Part shown: positions 46,801 through 60,000 of the stretch, in pieces
How positions within the stretch are numbered: the first letter of the stretch is position 1
How the letters are laid out: the number at the start of each line of letters is the position of its first letter
From: Anarhynchus alexandrinus
Taxonomy: Eukaryota > Chordata > Aves > Charadriiformes > Charadriidae
Direction: 5' to 3'
Assembly (NCBI GenBank): GCA_008711295.1
Contig: VUYV01000044.1
Location: 2,009,750 to 2,073,749, forward strand
Length of the DNA: 64,000 nt
Made by a program: the position numbers and the translations under genes
Notes under the pieces: model-generated
The model's database searches: none
Told to the model about the DNA's origin: nothing
What the model saw: the letters and a program-made list of their open reading frames with translations, nothing else

Positions 46801-47759
46801 TTAAAAAGGGCTTTAAGGCTTTCATGCCACTGTCTGAAATTGTCCTGTCTCTGTGGGTGTCGGGAGCGTCCCAGAGGGGATGAGAAGGGAAGCGGGTGGA
46901 TTACAGCCACCTTTGCAAAGGCTAAGCTTCATCTGCTTGGTGATTTGGGGGCTGCAGTTCCCCAAACTCCCTTTTTCACCCCTTTCTGTCCCCATCTCTC
47001 TTGGGGAAGGGCACAAGGCACGCCTGGCCCTGGTGCGGTGAGGGTGAAGAGCAGCTCCCGGGCCACTCTGTACCCAAAGTCCTTGGCAAAGCCCCGATGG
47101 GGCGTCTGAGCATTGGGAAGAGGAAAGAGGGAAAAAGAAGACGGGCTGGAAAGTGTTTAAACGCTGAGCCTGTCTCACGCTCAGCTGAGCTGGGGGCTCC
47201 CTGCAGAGCACACCACGAGGTGGGGAGCCGGCGGTGGGTGGGGGACAGCCCCAAAACGCCTCCCCCTCACTTCCAGGGCAGTAGGAAGGAAAAGATTTCC
47301 ACTTTCTTCTCCGGTAACTGCAAAATTGTCTGATAGAAATGTTTTCTTCATGATCTCCCAGGTCCCCTGCAGCCTCCAGAGGAGAGTTTCCAGCATCCGA
47401 GCGTGCAGCCCCGGGAGAAGGCAGCCAAAGCTCAGCCCCTACAAAGTGTAGCAGCCTAATTCTTTTTTTGGCTCTTACCTTACCTAGAAAAAGCTGAATA
47501 AACAAACAGAAACCAGGCAGGATCCAGGGAAAGGCCCGGTATTAAAGTCAATTGCTGGACGGCTGTTTCTGATTTGGGGAAGGGAATGACCGGAGCTTCG
47601 CGGCAGAAGCCGGGACGGCTCAAGGGGTGATCAGCAGAGAAGACACAGGTTTCCCACTGGAGATACCTGGGGCTGCGGGAGGCCTTGGAAGACGTGTGCG
47701 TTTATCCCCGGCTGGACAAGAAGCAGGTGCCTGTGCGGGGCTCGGTGAGCCCCTGTCAA
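43810..47759. other. Intergenic, GC-rich, no gene recognised
   Basis: High-GC sequence with many long frames on both strands, none with a domain, a splice partner or biased residue use. An AT-rich patch at about 44,800-45,020 (ctttaattaagagctcgccc; cattacttgattattaagca) stands out from its surroundings as a possible regulatory element. Confidence 0.45.
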
Positions 47760-47910
47760 CAGGCAGTCCTGGTGAAAGCCTCCGTCCATTAACAGCTCGC
47801 CATAAGGAGCGGGGTTCACAAACAAGCTGCAGGTGTAGCTATTGTTTTTCTGGCTCTGGGCTATTGACACGAGCAATAATCTCAAATTAATCTTTAATCG
47901 GATGATGAAC
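47760..47910. promoter_or_regulatory. Candidate conserved non-coding element
   Basis: AT-rich island in GC-rich flank with dense motif-like content: 'gctattgtttttctggctct', 'ctattgacacgagcaataat' and TTAATCTTTAATC, a pair of homeodomain-type cores. Called on composition and complexity only. Confidence 0.3.
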
Positions 47911-48759
47911 TGATAGCGTGGGGCTGGGGAGGCGCGAGTCTTCCCATGGAGACAAAGAGCACGGCAAATGCGGAGAGAGGGAGCCAGGGAGACCTGGGGA
48001 AGGGGAGAGAGGCCAAAGGATTAAAATAAAGATGATTTCTCCCTGCGGATGCAGGCAGTCTGGGTTGCAGCATTACCGTGGTCTTACTCACTGTGCTCAC
48101 CTTCCCGAGGTCATCGCCTCTCCCTGGCCACGCTGCCCCCGAGTGCCCCCCTGCCTGCCCCGGCACCGGCAGGGCGAGGGGCGATGCCCACCCCAGGGCT
48201 CCACCGTGCCCCGGTGAAGCATCAGCCACCTGCCAAAACAGGGCGAGCGCGCACCTCGCTGGCTCAAAACCCGGGCTGTACATCCTCCTGGTGGAGGCCG
48301 GCTTTCTCCTGGGCAAAGCGAGCACAAACTCCTCTCCCCGAGCGCGCGGGGCAGCTCCGCTCACCCCGTGCGGTTGAGAAACACCTTCCCGGGGCTGTCT
48401 CACCCTCCAGCTCTTTACATCCCCTGCGCTAATGTCATGGCAGCGGCCGTGGCCGGTGCGAGGACGGGCAGCGCCCAGATGCACTCGCCGGGGTTTGGGA
48501 GACTGCGGAGAGATGGACAAGCCCAGTACTGCTGTGGGTTAAACAATTGTTTCTCCTCATTCACTCTCAGACAATGGGGAAGGCTTTGGGGGCTGCTGAC
48601 GCTGCCACCCCATAGGGCACGAGCTCGGGTGGGGTGGGAGCGGGTCTCTGTCCCCAGTGCGGGCACATGGGTAACACTGAGCCCCGAGCGGCCATGGAGC
48701 CCCTCTGCAGAGACACCAGCACTTCACAGCCTGCTCTGTTAATGACAGTGGGGTAAAAA
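47911..48759. other. Intergenic, GC-rich, no gene recognised
   Basis: Open frames on both strands reflect GC content; nothing supported. Confidence 0.45.
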
Positions 48760-49400
48760 TGGAAGCCATAAAGCCGTTATATTTAATTTCTTCACCTGAG
48801 GATGAACACTTTGGCAGAAGGGACAGAAGCGCACGCACAGCAGCGACCTGTGTCCTCCCCACAATAAGAAGTGCAGGAGTTACCAGCCTGCGCCGACGGC
48901 TTTACAATAGCAATGCTGTGCTGTAACTTATTGGAGATCTGCCTAGAAAATCATCAGAAAGTATTTTAAATCCAGCATAACATACATATTTATGGATCAC
49001 CTTCTGTTTTACTGGGCTCCCTGAAAGCAATGCGGGGCCTGTTTTACTTTTCTCAATAAAAAGGCTCACATTTCACATGCAAGGAGATTGGCGTCTCCCG
49101 AGCTAATTAATCCGGGTTCCCCTCCACCTCCGCATTTTCCACGCAGGGTTATGCTGGCGACACTTTGTCTGTGGCCGCTCCGGGGAGGACGGTGCTGCAC
49201 ATTAAGCCTCCTTTGCTGGCGATGCGCTGGAGGCAGAGCGGGGCAAGGCGAGGAAGTGGCGGCGTGTCGCGGCACAGAGTCATGGCCCGTTATAAAGAGC
49301 TTCAAGGGCCTGCATTATGTCATTACTCAATTAGTCTGTTGGTAATAGCACTTCATTAGAGAGACAGTTCCTATTCACTGGCCCTAATCCACTTTCTAAA
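48760..49400. promoter_or_regulatory. Candidate conserved non-coding block
   Basis: Two AT-rich islands, about 48,760-49,080 and 49,280-49,400, the second including 'cattatgtcattactcaatt' and 'gtctgttggtaatagcactt'. Both interrupt GC-rich sequence and lack coding features. Their position 5-6 kb past SNAI1 fits a distal SNAI1 enhancer, which is inference. Confidence 0.3.
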
Positions 49401-52400
49401 GACAGGGCTGGAGCCATTGATCGCTTTTCCCGCTTTCCCGACGAGGCAGAGAGCGGGTTTGGAGAGTGGCCCCGCAGCAGGCAGGGGGGGAGCGATCCCA
49501 CCGCCACAGTCGGGGAGACCCCTCCAACCCCCTCCCCCAAAACCGAGATGGGGCCAGCAGCGCCCAGCCCTGGCAGCTTGGGGTTGTGCGGTGGTGCAGA
49601 GCACCTGCCCTCCTCACTGACCTCAGAAACCAGGCTGTTAACCAGGGAACAAAAGAGTTTTGGTGTCAAACCATAGGTGACCATAGCTGGGGACCATAGC
49701 TCCTCACCCGGCTGGACACGATGGGTGAGCCGGTGCCAGGGATGCTCTCGGGGGACCGGCTGCGGGGACAGGCACCGCCTGCCCAACCTGCACCTCGCTT
49801 CAGTCCATGGTGGGGGCAGAGAGCAAAGCTACTCTTTTTTTTTCTTCTTTGTCTTTTTTCTCTTTTTCCCCCCTCCCTCCTCTGCTCGGTGACATGCACT
49901 GCTCGGTGGAAACTGAAGCGGGGTAGGAAGTGGCGCGAGAGCCGCGCGCAGGAAACCGATGTGTGTCAGGAAAGGATGTCAGCGCCGGCGGTGGGACTGA
50001 GAGGCCAACAGCCAGCGCGGGAGCTGCCCCCGCTCCGCCGGCGACTCGTCGATGAGAGGGGCAGGAAGCGAAACGGAGACCTTCCTCTCTAAATAAAAGT
50101 GTCTCCTTCCATTCGAGGCGGTGGTAGAGCAAACCCGGCGGTGCAGGGAACTCCCAGCCAGTACAGAGGTGCCCAGCCAGGGTAGCACCATGGGGCTGGC
50201 AAGTGTACCCCACGTCCTCCCCACCTCGGTGGCTTCAAAGCCAGTGGGCTCCTGCGCCGCACAGGGACCTGAACCCCCAAATCCCACCACCACAATGGCC
50301 AGAGCACCCTCACCTACGCCCCCGTGCAAGGCTGCTGCACGGCTGGTGCTTTGGGCCTCATCCTGCCGCAGCCCCCCGCAGAACACCAGCCTGCAGGCAC
50401 CTCGCCCACCCCATGTCCTCCTTCCCTGGGGCATCTGTCAGCCAGATGCCCCCTTCATGCCATGCTGCTGCGGGAGGGTCTGGACTTGGGGGTTTTCCAT
50501 CTCCCATAAAAGATAGCTATTGCTCAGACTTCAGAAAGATGCAGCCTAAGCACAGAAGTTATTTTAGGTCAAAAGAAGCACCGGGGTAGGAAAGTTTACT
50601 GCCCTGGTTATGGCAGCTGCTGTCTGTGATCAATATCATCTGAATTTTCCCCCCAAAACCTCATTTTACAACAATAGCTTTCCATCATCACTTCCACTGG
50701 GCTGGAGGGCAGCAATATAGGGCCCCCACTTGCTGGAAAAATTAATAGTTATTAGTACTTGTGACTCAGCCTAGGACCCGAAGGCCAGTTTTTAAAAGCA
50801 GACACCACGGTAGATGTTAACTGGTTTCCCTCAAATAGTCTTCAGAGCATCCCAGGAGCCAAAACAGCAGCTGGCACGTGCCTGAGGGACAGACTGCGGC
50901 CCTTGCCAGCTGCAGGGGAGGAAGGGGAGGCTGGGGCATCACACACCATCACCCATTGGAAAGTCCAAATCTTCCACAATTTAAGCAAACACCTTGTTTT
51001 CATTCAAACCCTTTTGCCATTTCATAATACTGGCTACTTCTCTCCGAAAGGAAATAGCTGTCCCATAAATAAATGAAGGTGGGAGGGAGCGTGAGGGAGG
51101 CTGCGAGTGCAGGCAAGGCAGATGCAGAAAGCTTTTCCCGGTGTGCTCCAGCTCACGGCTGGGGGATAACATCAATAAGCGGAAGAGCAGAGATGGTCCG
51201 CAGTGCACACGTGTGCCAAGGAACTGCTCGCACATGGCCATGCCTGGAGCACCCCCAGCCCCCTCCTTGCCACCCTCTGAGCATCCTCCCCACGAGCATC
51301 CTCCCGGGGGGCAGACCCAGCGTGGCAGGGGGTGTGCTGAGAGCGGTCCCTGTGGTGACCCCCACACTCTGAGCCCCGAGCCTTGGCTCCTGCACACCCA
51401 GAGCTGTTTCCCCACTGCAGCAGGAGCCTCGGGGGGGGAGGACCTGCAAAACCACCTTGTGGCACCAAGAGAGGGCAGGTCGGCAGTGCAGGTAACAGCC
51501 TGGCAGGTGCGGGTATCACATCCCGGCTCCAACACCAGCTGTGCATCATCAGTCGTGGCACATCATCTCCACATGCACTCTTTTCCATGCGCAGTGGGGA
51601 ATATCACACCACAGCTGCAGCCATAAGGAGCTCTCTGAGCCTGGCAGGGGGGAGCAGGCGTGCCAGAAGACAAGCCAGGACACAAGAAGGGGCACCAGGA
51701 CCAGCACCCTCCCAGGGGACCCTCACCGACAGCCCCATGGGGAGGCCCAGGACCCACTGGCCCTTCATACCTGGGGTTTGGGGCTCTGCCGGCTGCGGGT
51801 TTCTCTCTGCTGGCCTGGCCTCAGTGCTGAGCCATTAATAACCAGCTCTAGTTGTGTCTCTTCAGCCCACAGCCCCCATTTTCTTTCAAAACCAAGCTGT
51901 GATGGGAATGAATTATCTCTCTTCATTTTCATTTTCCCTCTGTCTCTGCTGCTGGCAAATTAACAGCTTCCCTTGATGCCAAACGGTCTGCAGTTTATCT
52001 CCCGAAGCACAAGTTTCACTCCCAATCTGCACTGGGGAAACTTGAAGTAATTGCAGAAAACTATTCTGAAAGCGATCCAGCAGCAAAGAAGTCAAATAAA
52101 TAGGGACCATATGCACCACACCAGTCAGAGGCGCCGCACAAAGATGCTCTCACTCGCAGTGCTCAGTCCCACCCCGCGCGGGCGGCGTGGATCGCCTGCC
52201 CCGCACGCAGGGCTCCGCTCTGCTACGAAAACATCCTTGGGGGTGGTTTGCAGCGATAGAAGCTGACCGGGTTTGCAAACTGAGTTTTGCACACACATTT
52301 GCCGGGTGTGTTTTCATCCAGGGTTTAGCTGGTTCTCGGTGGAGGGTGGAGAAGAGAGCTGGTTGCTCACCCAGGGAACTGCCGCCAGCAGGTATTTAAA

Positions 52401-53459
52401 CCAGCCTCTGGGTGCAACACCGTGGGGAGCATTTCCAATGTGCCATGAAGGACTCTTCATTTGCTGTTGGGCTGCGCGGGGTCTTGCCTCCATGGTCTTA
52501 TTCTGGCTAAAGCAGAGACCCGAGCTTCCTCAGCTGCACCAGGCCTGGCTGCTTTGCTTCCCATCACCCATTTTCCCCCATTAAATGGGATGCAGACACT
52601 GTGAGGTCTGCCAGCCCCCAGCCAAGCTCCTGGTGCTGGGCCTGGGGTGCACCGCCAAGCAGGATCCAGCCCCAGCCCCGCACCACGAAGGGCTGCCATG
52701 GCCCTCAGCGGCTCTGCGAGGTGGATACAAAGCATCACCTAAAGCAAATGATGCTGGGACCATTGATCCCTGTGCAGCACAACTGTGCCTGGTCTTGCAC
52801 ATGCATTTCAGGTCCTGCCTCGGTCCCCGCTGGCGAGGCCAGCGCTGCCTCGCTGCTCAGCACTGCTGGGGCAGCCCGCCCCGTTCCTCCCCGGCCAGGA
52901 GAGGCAGCAGCCAAAGGACTCATCCTGCAGCCGCCTTCACCCAGTCCCTGCTTTACATCAAGGAGCCCCAGCACAGATCAAAGAGCTCTGAGGTTTTCCT
53001 TGCGCAGCCTGAAGTGCTCTCAGAGGGCGACGCGCTGCTGTCAGCAGCCCCCAGCCGTGGGGACGGGGTTATCCCCACCCCATCACAACCACCTCCTTAT
53101 CGCCGCTCCTCCTGCGGGCAGGCGCTTGGCCAGGTCTGTGGACCCTCAGCATCGCTCGGCACCGAGCTCCCACGCCAGCTGCCCACCGTGGTGCCTGGGT
53201 TTGCGGCGCTCTCCTGCCCCTTGGTAAGGTGCTGCTGGGTCTCCTCCTGCTCGGCATCGCCTGCGCTTGCCCATGGATGGAGGGTGACGGCAGCGCTTGG
53301 CACAGTAGTGGTGACTGCCGCAGTGTGGGACCTGGGGAGGGTGACGGTGCACGGCCCCTCCTGGGCGGCATGAGGTGCTTGGACGCCTTCTATCACCGAG
53401 CGTCGGGGAAAATACTGTGATTAGACAGAAAGAAGGAAAATAATAATGGCTAATGCTTC
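49401..53459. other. Intergenic, GC-rich, no gene recognised
   Basis: No supported gene. A long pyrimidine tract lies at about 49,830-49,880. AT-rich patches occur at 50,600-50,830 and 50,980-51,075. Long frames such as 52,585-53,373 have no recognisable family. Confidence 0.45.
49830..49880. repeat. Pyrimidine tract (C/T simple repeat)
   Basis: Almost uninterrupted T/C run with few G, low complexity. Confidence 0.75.
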
Positions 53460-53472
53460 CAAAAGTAATTTT

Positions 53473-53508
53473 GGGAGCCTCAATTTAGAAAGCCAAAATT
53501 GAGCTCCC
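53473..53508. other. Near-perfect inverted repeat (hairpin)
   Basis: Left arm GGGAGCCTCAATTT (53473-53486) and right arm AAATTGAGCTCCC (53496-53508) pair over 13 bp with one bulged C around a 9-base loop. It sits in an AT-rich patch (53,410-53,510) within GC-rich sequence. Confidence 0.8.
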
Positions 53509-55739
53509 TTGAAGAGGCTGTTTTCCAGAGGCTTCTCCAAAATGTCTGGAGGAGTTATCCGCCGTTTGGCACCAGCAGCACTTGCCATTTCTGCGAGCTG
53601 TGGCCGGGAACTGCTCGTTAAGATGCCTGCCTTGCCTGCCGCTGGGGCTGGCCGTCACCGAGCGGCGAGGAGCCGTCTCGCAGAACCCTCCGGCTTTCGG
53701 ATGGGTCAGCCTGTGCCGGGGACACCGGGCTAGCCTTACCCCAGGCTTGGGATGTTACCACGAGTGAGGTTTCTGAAAATAGTCCCTGGCACCCCTCCAC
53801 GCTGCCGGGCCAGGCCAAGCGTCTCTGAGACTCGCTTCCCCATAGCCCCAGTGGGAAGAGGATCCTCTCTCCCTCCGCGGCGCCTTGGCCCCCCTCCACC
53901 CTGCTCCCCCTGCCCAGGGCAGAGCCCTCCGGCTCCCTGGGCTGCCACTCAGCCCCGCGGCTATCCTGACGGCCGCGCTGAAGGCAGCCTGCCTATATAA
54001 AATTAGCACCCTCACAGGAGGCTGCGAGGGGAAACCTGCCCTGGGCGGCCGCAATGGGAAGCAGATGCTCTCTGATTAAGCCCACATGCTCAGGGCAGCG
54101 CCGTCCTCCGAGCGGGGCTGCGGTGCCCGGCCCGGGGGATGGAGGGCACACGCTGGAGCAAAGGCTGCTTTGGGCAGGGACGGCTCGGGATGGGATCCGT
54201 CAGAGGGGCTAGATGCAGCCCGGCTGCTGCCGGCCAGGGCTGGGGAAGGCTGGCAGGATGGAGCCACGGGAGCTGCCTCTGTCCCCCCTGCATGTCCATG
54301 AGTGATGTTTGGGGTGGAAATGGCCTTGGACTAAGTGCAGCTCCCCTGATGGCAATGCTCCGTGCCTGTGGGAGCCCAACTCGACTTTTTGCTACATCAC
54401 GCCAAGAGGACTGTGTAAGACGAGGGCCGGGGAGCTGCATCCCAACAGCTTCTGCTGTCGGAGATGAAGCAGTGGAGGCCAGGAGGGCAAGGAGAGCCCA
54501 TCCTCCTGGAGAAGTGTCCCCAGCACAAATGCCATTTGCAGACCACTTGGAGGAACAAGCATCCTGCTCCAGCCAGCAGCTCATCTCCCCAAACCTTTCC
54601 CCTCCATGCGGCCCCGGGTCACCGAAATGCCGTATCTCTTCCCTGCAGGAAGGGATGCAGCAAAGTTTCAAAGTCCAGGGGCTGGTGGCCCCCAGACGGG
54701 CCTCTCCTGCACGGCCGTGTTGGGAGGTGCAGAGTGAAGACACGGGTTTGCCAACTGCAGTCACCTCTCACGCTGTCCCGGGAGTTAAAAGCCCAGCACG
54801 AACAAGCCGAACAAGCCGTGTAACCTGAGAGTGATTTTCTAGATAAGATCTGGGCACAGGGGGGGAAGTTTGCAAGGTCAGGTCGCTGGGGGCTCACTGA
54901 CCCCTCCAAACACCAGCCTGGGACCCCAGCGCCAGCAGGCGAGGGAGGACGCTCATCGGCATTGCCAGCTTCGTTTCTTCTCGTTTTCTTCCCTTTCATG
55001 GTTTTGTCTCTGAAGGGGCGAAGTCCCCACTTATCTCCTGCCCTCTCCAGCCTCCCCACTGCGGTTTCTCCAGCCTCGCAATAAGGGATGGCCATTTCTG
55101 TTTCTTCTCAAGACATTTTTCCACCCACCCTCTCTGGCCCTGGTGGGAATTGTCAGCTTCGAGATAACGAGAAGGATGAATTGTTCATACAGGATGTTGC
55201 ATGAAGCCCAAGTGCTATTTGCAGGCAATTTTAATAAGTAATAATAAGGAGAGAGAACTCCAAAGGAAGTAACCTGGTACAGCAGACAAGGCAGATTTAT
55301 CAAGGCAGGGAGGAAATACTCCCCAGAAATGAATCTGGCATGAGTTCCTGCACACCAGTCCCACGATCCTGTCTGCCACCACAGGCAACTCTTATCTGAA
55401 ACAGTCCAGTGTTTAAAATAGACTGAAAAATAAATAGTCTTCCAGCGCGACTGATCCTCCAGAGCCTGCAGTTCATCCCAGCAGCATTTACAGTTTTCTC
55501 TGGAGTGTTTCCGACATGTACTTCAAGGCCTTCCAACTCTTTTCTCCTCCCCTGCTTGTGACATTAATGAACCTTAAGGGATTCTTAAAGCGCATTTTAT
55601 GTGGATGTATTTTTATGCAGGAGAAGGAGAGAGCGGTTCCCAGCCCTCCGTGCCTGGGGTGGATGGAGAGTCACTTTGCGAGGCACACTCCAAACAGGAA
55701 TCCATCAAACGCCAGGGCTAAGTGTTGCTGCGGCAGCTC
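53509..55739. other. Intergenic, GC-rich, no gene recognised
   Basis: Frames up to 229 codons on either strand, none with a recognisable family; nothing supported. Confidence 0.45.
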
Positions 55740-55900
55740 CGCGAGCCGTGAGGTTGTTTAATGTTCATTGTTCACAGCTGTGTCACCCTAATAGAGTATT
55801 TTATTGTTTTTCCAGTTGTACTTAAAACCATCATTCATTATCTTGACCAGCCAGCGAGTGCCTCACCTTTAATTGATGACACGAGACGAAACGCCTGGTC
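55740..55900. promoter_or_regulatory. Candidate conserved non-coding element
   Basis: AT-rich island containing 'tttaatgttcattgttcaca' (SOX-like ATTGTT core), 'catcattcattatcttgacc' and 'cctttaattgatgacacgag'. No coding features. Called on composition only. Confidence 0.3.
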
Positions 55901-56569
55901 AAAGTTTCCAGTGTCTCCGCCACAACTGGGACTGGCTCCCTGCCACCCCAGACCCTGCCAGCACGGTTCAGCCCCAGCGGGTGACCCCCCTCCAGGATGA
56001 GGGGCACACGGCCACCGGGAGCCCCGGTCCCCCGTGGTGTGGCTCCCGGGGGAGCAGGGGCTGCCGCAGCAGATCCTGCTTGGAGCAGTGGTTGTACCTG
56101 GGCTGGGGCGCCTGCTCGGTGCAGGTGAACCGGGAACCCTGAGGAGAGAGCGGACACCCCGAGGTGCCGGGGATGCTACAAGCCACCCCTCCATGGCTGC
56201 GACGAGGACAAGCCTGGGCAGCAGCAAAGCTCGTGGGGCCATCCCTGCCCGCCTGCAGAGCAGGGCGCCTGCAGCCATCGCCTCGCCCTGATTGAATCAG
56301 CCCCGACCAGGGGCATCTTATCTCCCGTGAGGGGCCATCGGAGGCGAGGTCCAAACAGCCCCGGTACTGCACATCCCACTGCGCCCAGCTCTGGCATTGG
56401 TGTCAGCTCCCGCAGGCACATCTTGCTGGGTCTAACAGCCCCAAAAAGCACCTTTTTGGCCAGCAGAGCCGTTCGCCCACGTTGTCCCCACACGCCAGGC
56501 TAGCCCGTCCCCCGTCCTGCCCCGAGCCACCCCAACACCCACCCGCCCGCAGGCCGGTCCGTGATGTTA
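55901..56569. other. Intergenic, GC-rich, no gene recognised
   Basis: Frames are compositional; nothing supported. Confidence 0.45.
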
Positions 56570-57075
56570 GCCTATGACAACTAATTGCAGTGAGTAACTT
56601 TTTTTGCTGGAAAACAGCCCTTTTCACAGGCGGGGAAGTCTCTCTGCTCTGCGTAAGTCCTGACAGACTCTCTACAGTAGTTAAAAGGGACAGCATTAAA
56701 GAAAAAGAACTTAAACAACCCCAAAGTGAAGGGCCTGTAATTTATTTACTCCTCTCAATGAATGCTGGTTGCAAATCACTCTGTATAAAAATAACTCCTT
56801 TCTCCAACTTTTGATCTCTGATATTCCTGTATTTCCCTGGGGAAAATGTAAATCTATGAACTTATTACTAATGTTTCCTGTCCCTGACAGTGGAGCCAGT
56901 TGATATTTTACTTGAGAAGCCGGAGAGAAAAAAAAAAAGGCAGCATAAACTTAATGACTGCGGACTGTTTCCAATCTTAGTTTCACTTTTCAGATGGAGA
57001 GTTTCCATCTTACAACAGGGAGAGGGAGATTTTTAAATAAAACATGATTTAACTTTAGCCAAACTTCCTCCTAGT
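56570..57075. promoter_or_regulatory. Candidate conserved non-coding block
   Basis: About 500 bp of AT-rich, high-complexity sequence between GC-rich flanks, with 'atgacaactaattgcagtga', 'gaatgctggttgcaaatcac' and a string of ATTA/TAAT cores. It is the longest such island 3' of SNAI1 in the window. Confidence 0.3.
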
Positions 57076-60000
57076 GTTTATGCTTTTGGCTCGGGGCTTG
57101 ATCCATTTAAAGCTGGTTCCTTTTGAAACAGCCCCGGCTCATCACTGTGCACCGACACAACGGTTTGGAAATTGTCTGTTCCACTCCTGAATCCGAATTC
57201 CCCGGCCTCTGCCTGCCCCGCTGCCCTCCTGCCTGGCGCTGCCTCCAGGAACGGCTCCTGCCCCTGCTCACCTATGCGGGCAGCGGGCAGGGGAGGGTGG
57301 TGGTGGTGTGGTGGCACCTTGCGCTCGCTGGGCATCCCCTCGGCATTGCTGCAGGCACCTGGCTTGGCCATATAAAGCACAGTCATATAAAGCATCTCCG
57401 TGTCACTGCTGTGCCCAGCCATGGTCATTTCGTAGCCCCAAAGCCACATCTGGGAGCAGCTGGTGGGAAGGTGTAGGGCGGGAGCTGGCACTCAGGGGTC
57501 CCAAAAAAGTTTGAAAAGTTTCCGAATTGTCTCATTTTGGTGTGTTCTGCCCCCAAACTACACACATTTCTAGTTCACAACAGGCTTTGCTTGCAGAGGT
57601 AAGCTCTTTAAAAAGCTGACTGAGGTTTGGAAGTGATGACAGTGGGAGGCTCTGCTCAGCCTGCTGTGCTCCTGCCTGGGGCTGTGCAGGTACAGCGTCA
57701 TCTCAGCAAGAGTTTTCCATTTTTCTCCTATTTCAGGGTAGAAAAAAAAGTTCCCGAGAAAATCGCAGAGCACAGGAAGATCCTTTGCTGGCAGCACCAG
57801 TGCTGGGAAGACGGCTGCGTGCAGGCAGCCCGAGCCCGACTCCTGCGAAAACAGCCATTCAGCTTCTCCCTGTCCTGCAGAGCCCTGCCAGAGCCAGGCA
57901 GAGCCCTTCCAGTCCTGGGATGGTTGGCATCAAAGAGGGAACATCATCTCCTCTCCTGCCTTCTCTGCCCACACCTGCGGTCCCCTGCCCCGTGGAGTTG
58001 CCCATCCCATCCCTGCCCCGCTCAGTGCCCGCAGCGGGCTGGGTGCTGGGGGGACCTGGGGGCACAGGGGGGACGGGCGAAGCGGAGGCAGCCTGGCCCC
58101 GCGGCCGCTGGCCAGAGCGAGCAGCAGACCTGACGCCAGGCGTGGAAGCCGGCTCCCGCAGGAGCAATTCAGGCGCTGTTTTAACGTCAGCCAAAACGCA
58201 GGGAATAAAAGGAACTTTAATGGGGTCTAAGTTGAGCTGTGCACCCTGGAGGATTCCTGGCTGCCTCTGTTCGTGTCAGATAAATAGCCCTGTGACTGCA
58301 GTAATGTTTAACATCCCCTCTCATTATCTCGCTGGCATCCCCGGGCTCCTGCAGGGACTGCAGCCAGGCCCCAGCCACATCTTCCCCCTCAGTCCTGTCC
58401 CGCTAGCTGGGCTGCAGCAGCGCTTAAGAGCATTTTTGAAATGCAGCCTGATCCAGGAGTCAGGAGAAGAGGCTACGAGCTGAGCTCAGTGCTGGTCCCA
58501 CCGCGGGGCGAGAGCCTCAGGGCTGCTTCTGCTGCTGGGAGAGCCCCTGCGCCCTGTCCCTGCAGGCCAGCCCTCTCCTGGTGCCTCTGCCTGGCCAGGA
58601 AGACCCGGTGCCAGCCTGAGTCCCCTCCTTCCCTCAGATTGCCCATCTGTAGCACAGCCTTAGTGAACCTGACTACTTTTTTCTAAAGAGATTTGAAGTT
58701 TAAAGCTGAAAAAAACCTACATCTTATACCTAGGTGGTCATTACTAATAATTAATACTTGTTAAGCCTAATAAGCATCATCAGAGATTGTGGCATCCCAA
58801 AGGGTTTGTTGGAAGGAAGGGTCCTTGTGTCCCGTGTCCCATGTCCCATGTCCCATGTTCCTGCCACAGCAGATGCCGTCAGTCGTCTCCTCTCACAGGC
58901 TTCTGCCCAGCATCTCCTTTCCTGCCAGGAAGGGTTTGATTTTTCTAAGAGGGAGTGGCTGGAGAGAAATACCACCTTTGGAAATGACCCTGGGTCTGGC
59001 GTGGGCTCCTGCTGCCCTGCTCTGCCGGTGGGTCAGGACAAGGGAGGATTGAGCTGTGCAACCTGCTGGGCTTAAAGGGCTGCTTGTGCCGGCGACCACC
59101 AGCACCGCCGTACTGGGGGGGGACTGTCCCCCCCACTGCCACCGCAGCAGAGAAGCCGTCTCCAGCTAACCACACATTCCTCGACCTCCTGGCTGACCCA
59201 CATGGCCCTTGGCCAGCTGATCCCTGCCGCGCTCCCTGGGGAGCTGAGTGTTGCCCTCCGCATGAGGGGCTTGAGGAGAGGACCCATATGGCTCCCAGGG
59301 ATGGGGGGGGGTGTCCTTCCCAGGCATTTGAAGATGTGAATGCATAAATGCTTTCCTGAGGTGCCGTCTCACTCGCTCCCAGCTCAATGTGGGACCCGGG
59401 GCTACAGAAGCTTGTGAAAATGTCCCCAAACTGGTCCTGTTGCCTGGATTGTCCCCATGGAGTTTGGATAAGCCATGACATGACCCTTCTGGGCAGGGCA
59501 ACCCTTGCACAGGTCCCCAATACGCCCGGGACGAGGGCAGAGGAGCCGGGACAGTGTCCCCAGGTGATGGCTGTGGGTCCAAAGCTCAGCTCCTGCCAAG
59601 CTCATCCCATGGAGGTGTGCTGGGGGGCTCAGGGCTGGGGTCTGCAGGAGGGGTCCTTGCGGCTGGGTGTGAGCAAGGGTGAATCCTGACACAGAAGCTG
59701 CTGTGCCTGACGGGGGAAAGGCACGGCTCTTCTGGTGCAGCTGTGTGCCCTGCTGTTCCCGGGCACCGCGGGGACTGGGGCTGCCGGCTGGGAGGGTGTT
59801 CAGCACCAGTGACCTGGGCAAATTTTGGCCAGGAGTCATGTGAGAACTGGTTCCCACACCATGGTGGTGTGCACATGGGCTATTCCTCAGAAATGCCCTG
59901 TCTTCTTGCCTTTTAATTCCCCAGATGGGTCCTCCAGTATTACTGGACTCCCAGAGACCATCAGGAGAAACAGCACATGCTCTTCTCCATCCTAATGGCT

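Noticed and set aside
52585..53373. 262-codon plus-strand frame
   Set aside because: Overlapped by comparable frames on both strands, no domain or conserved motif visible.
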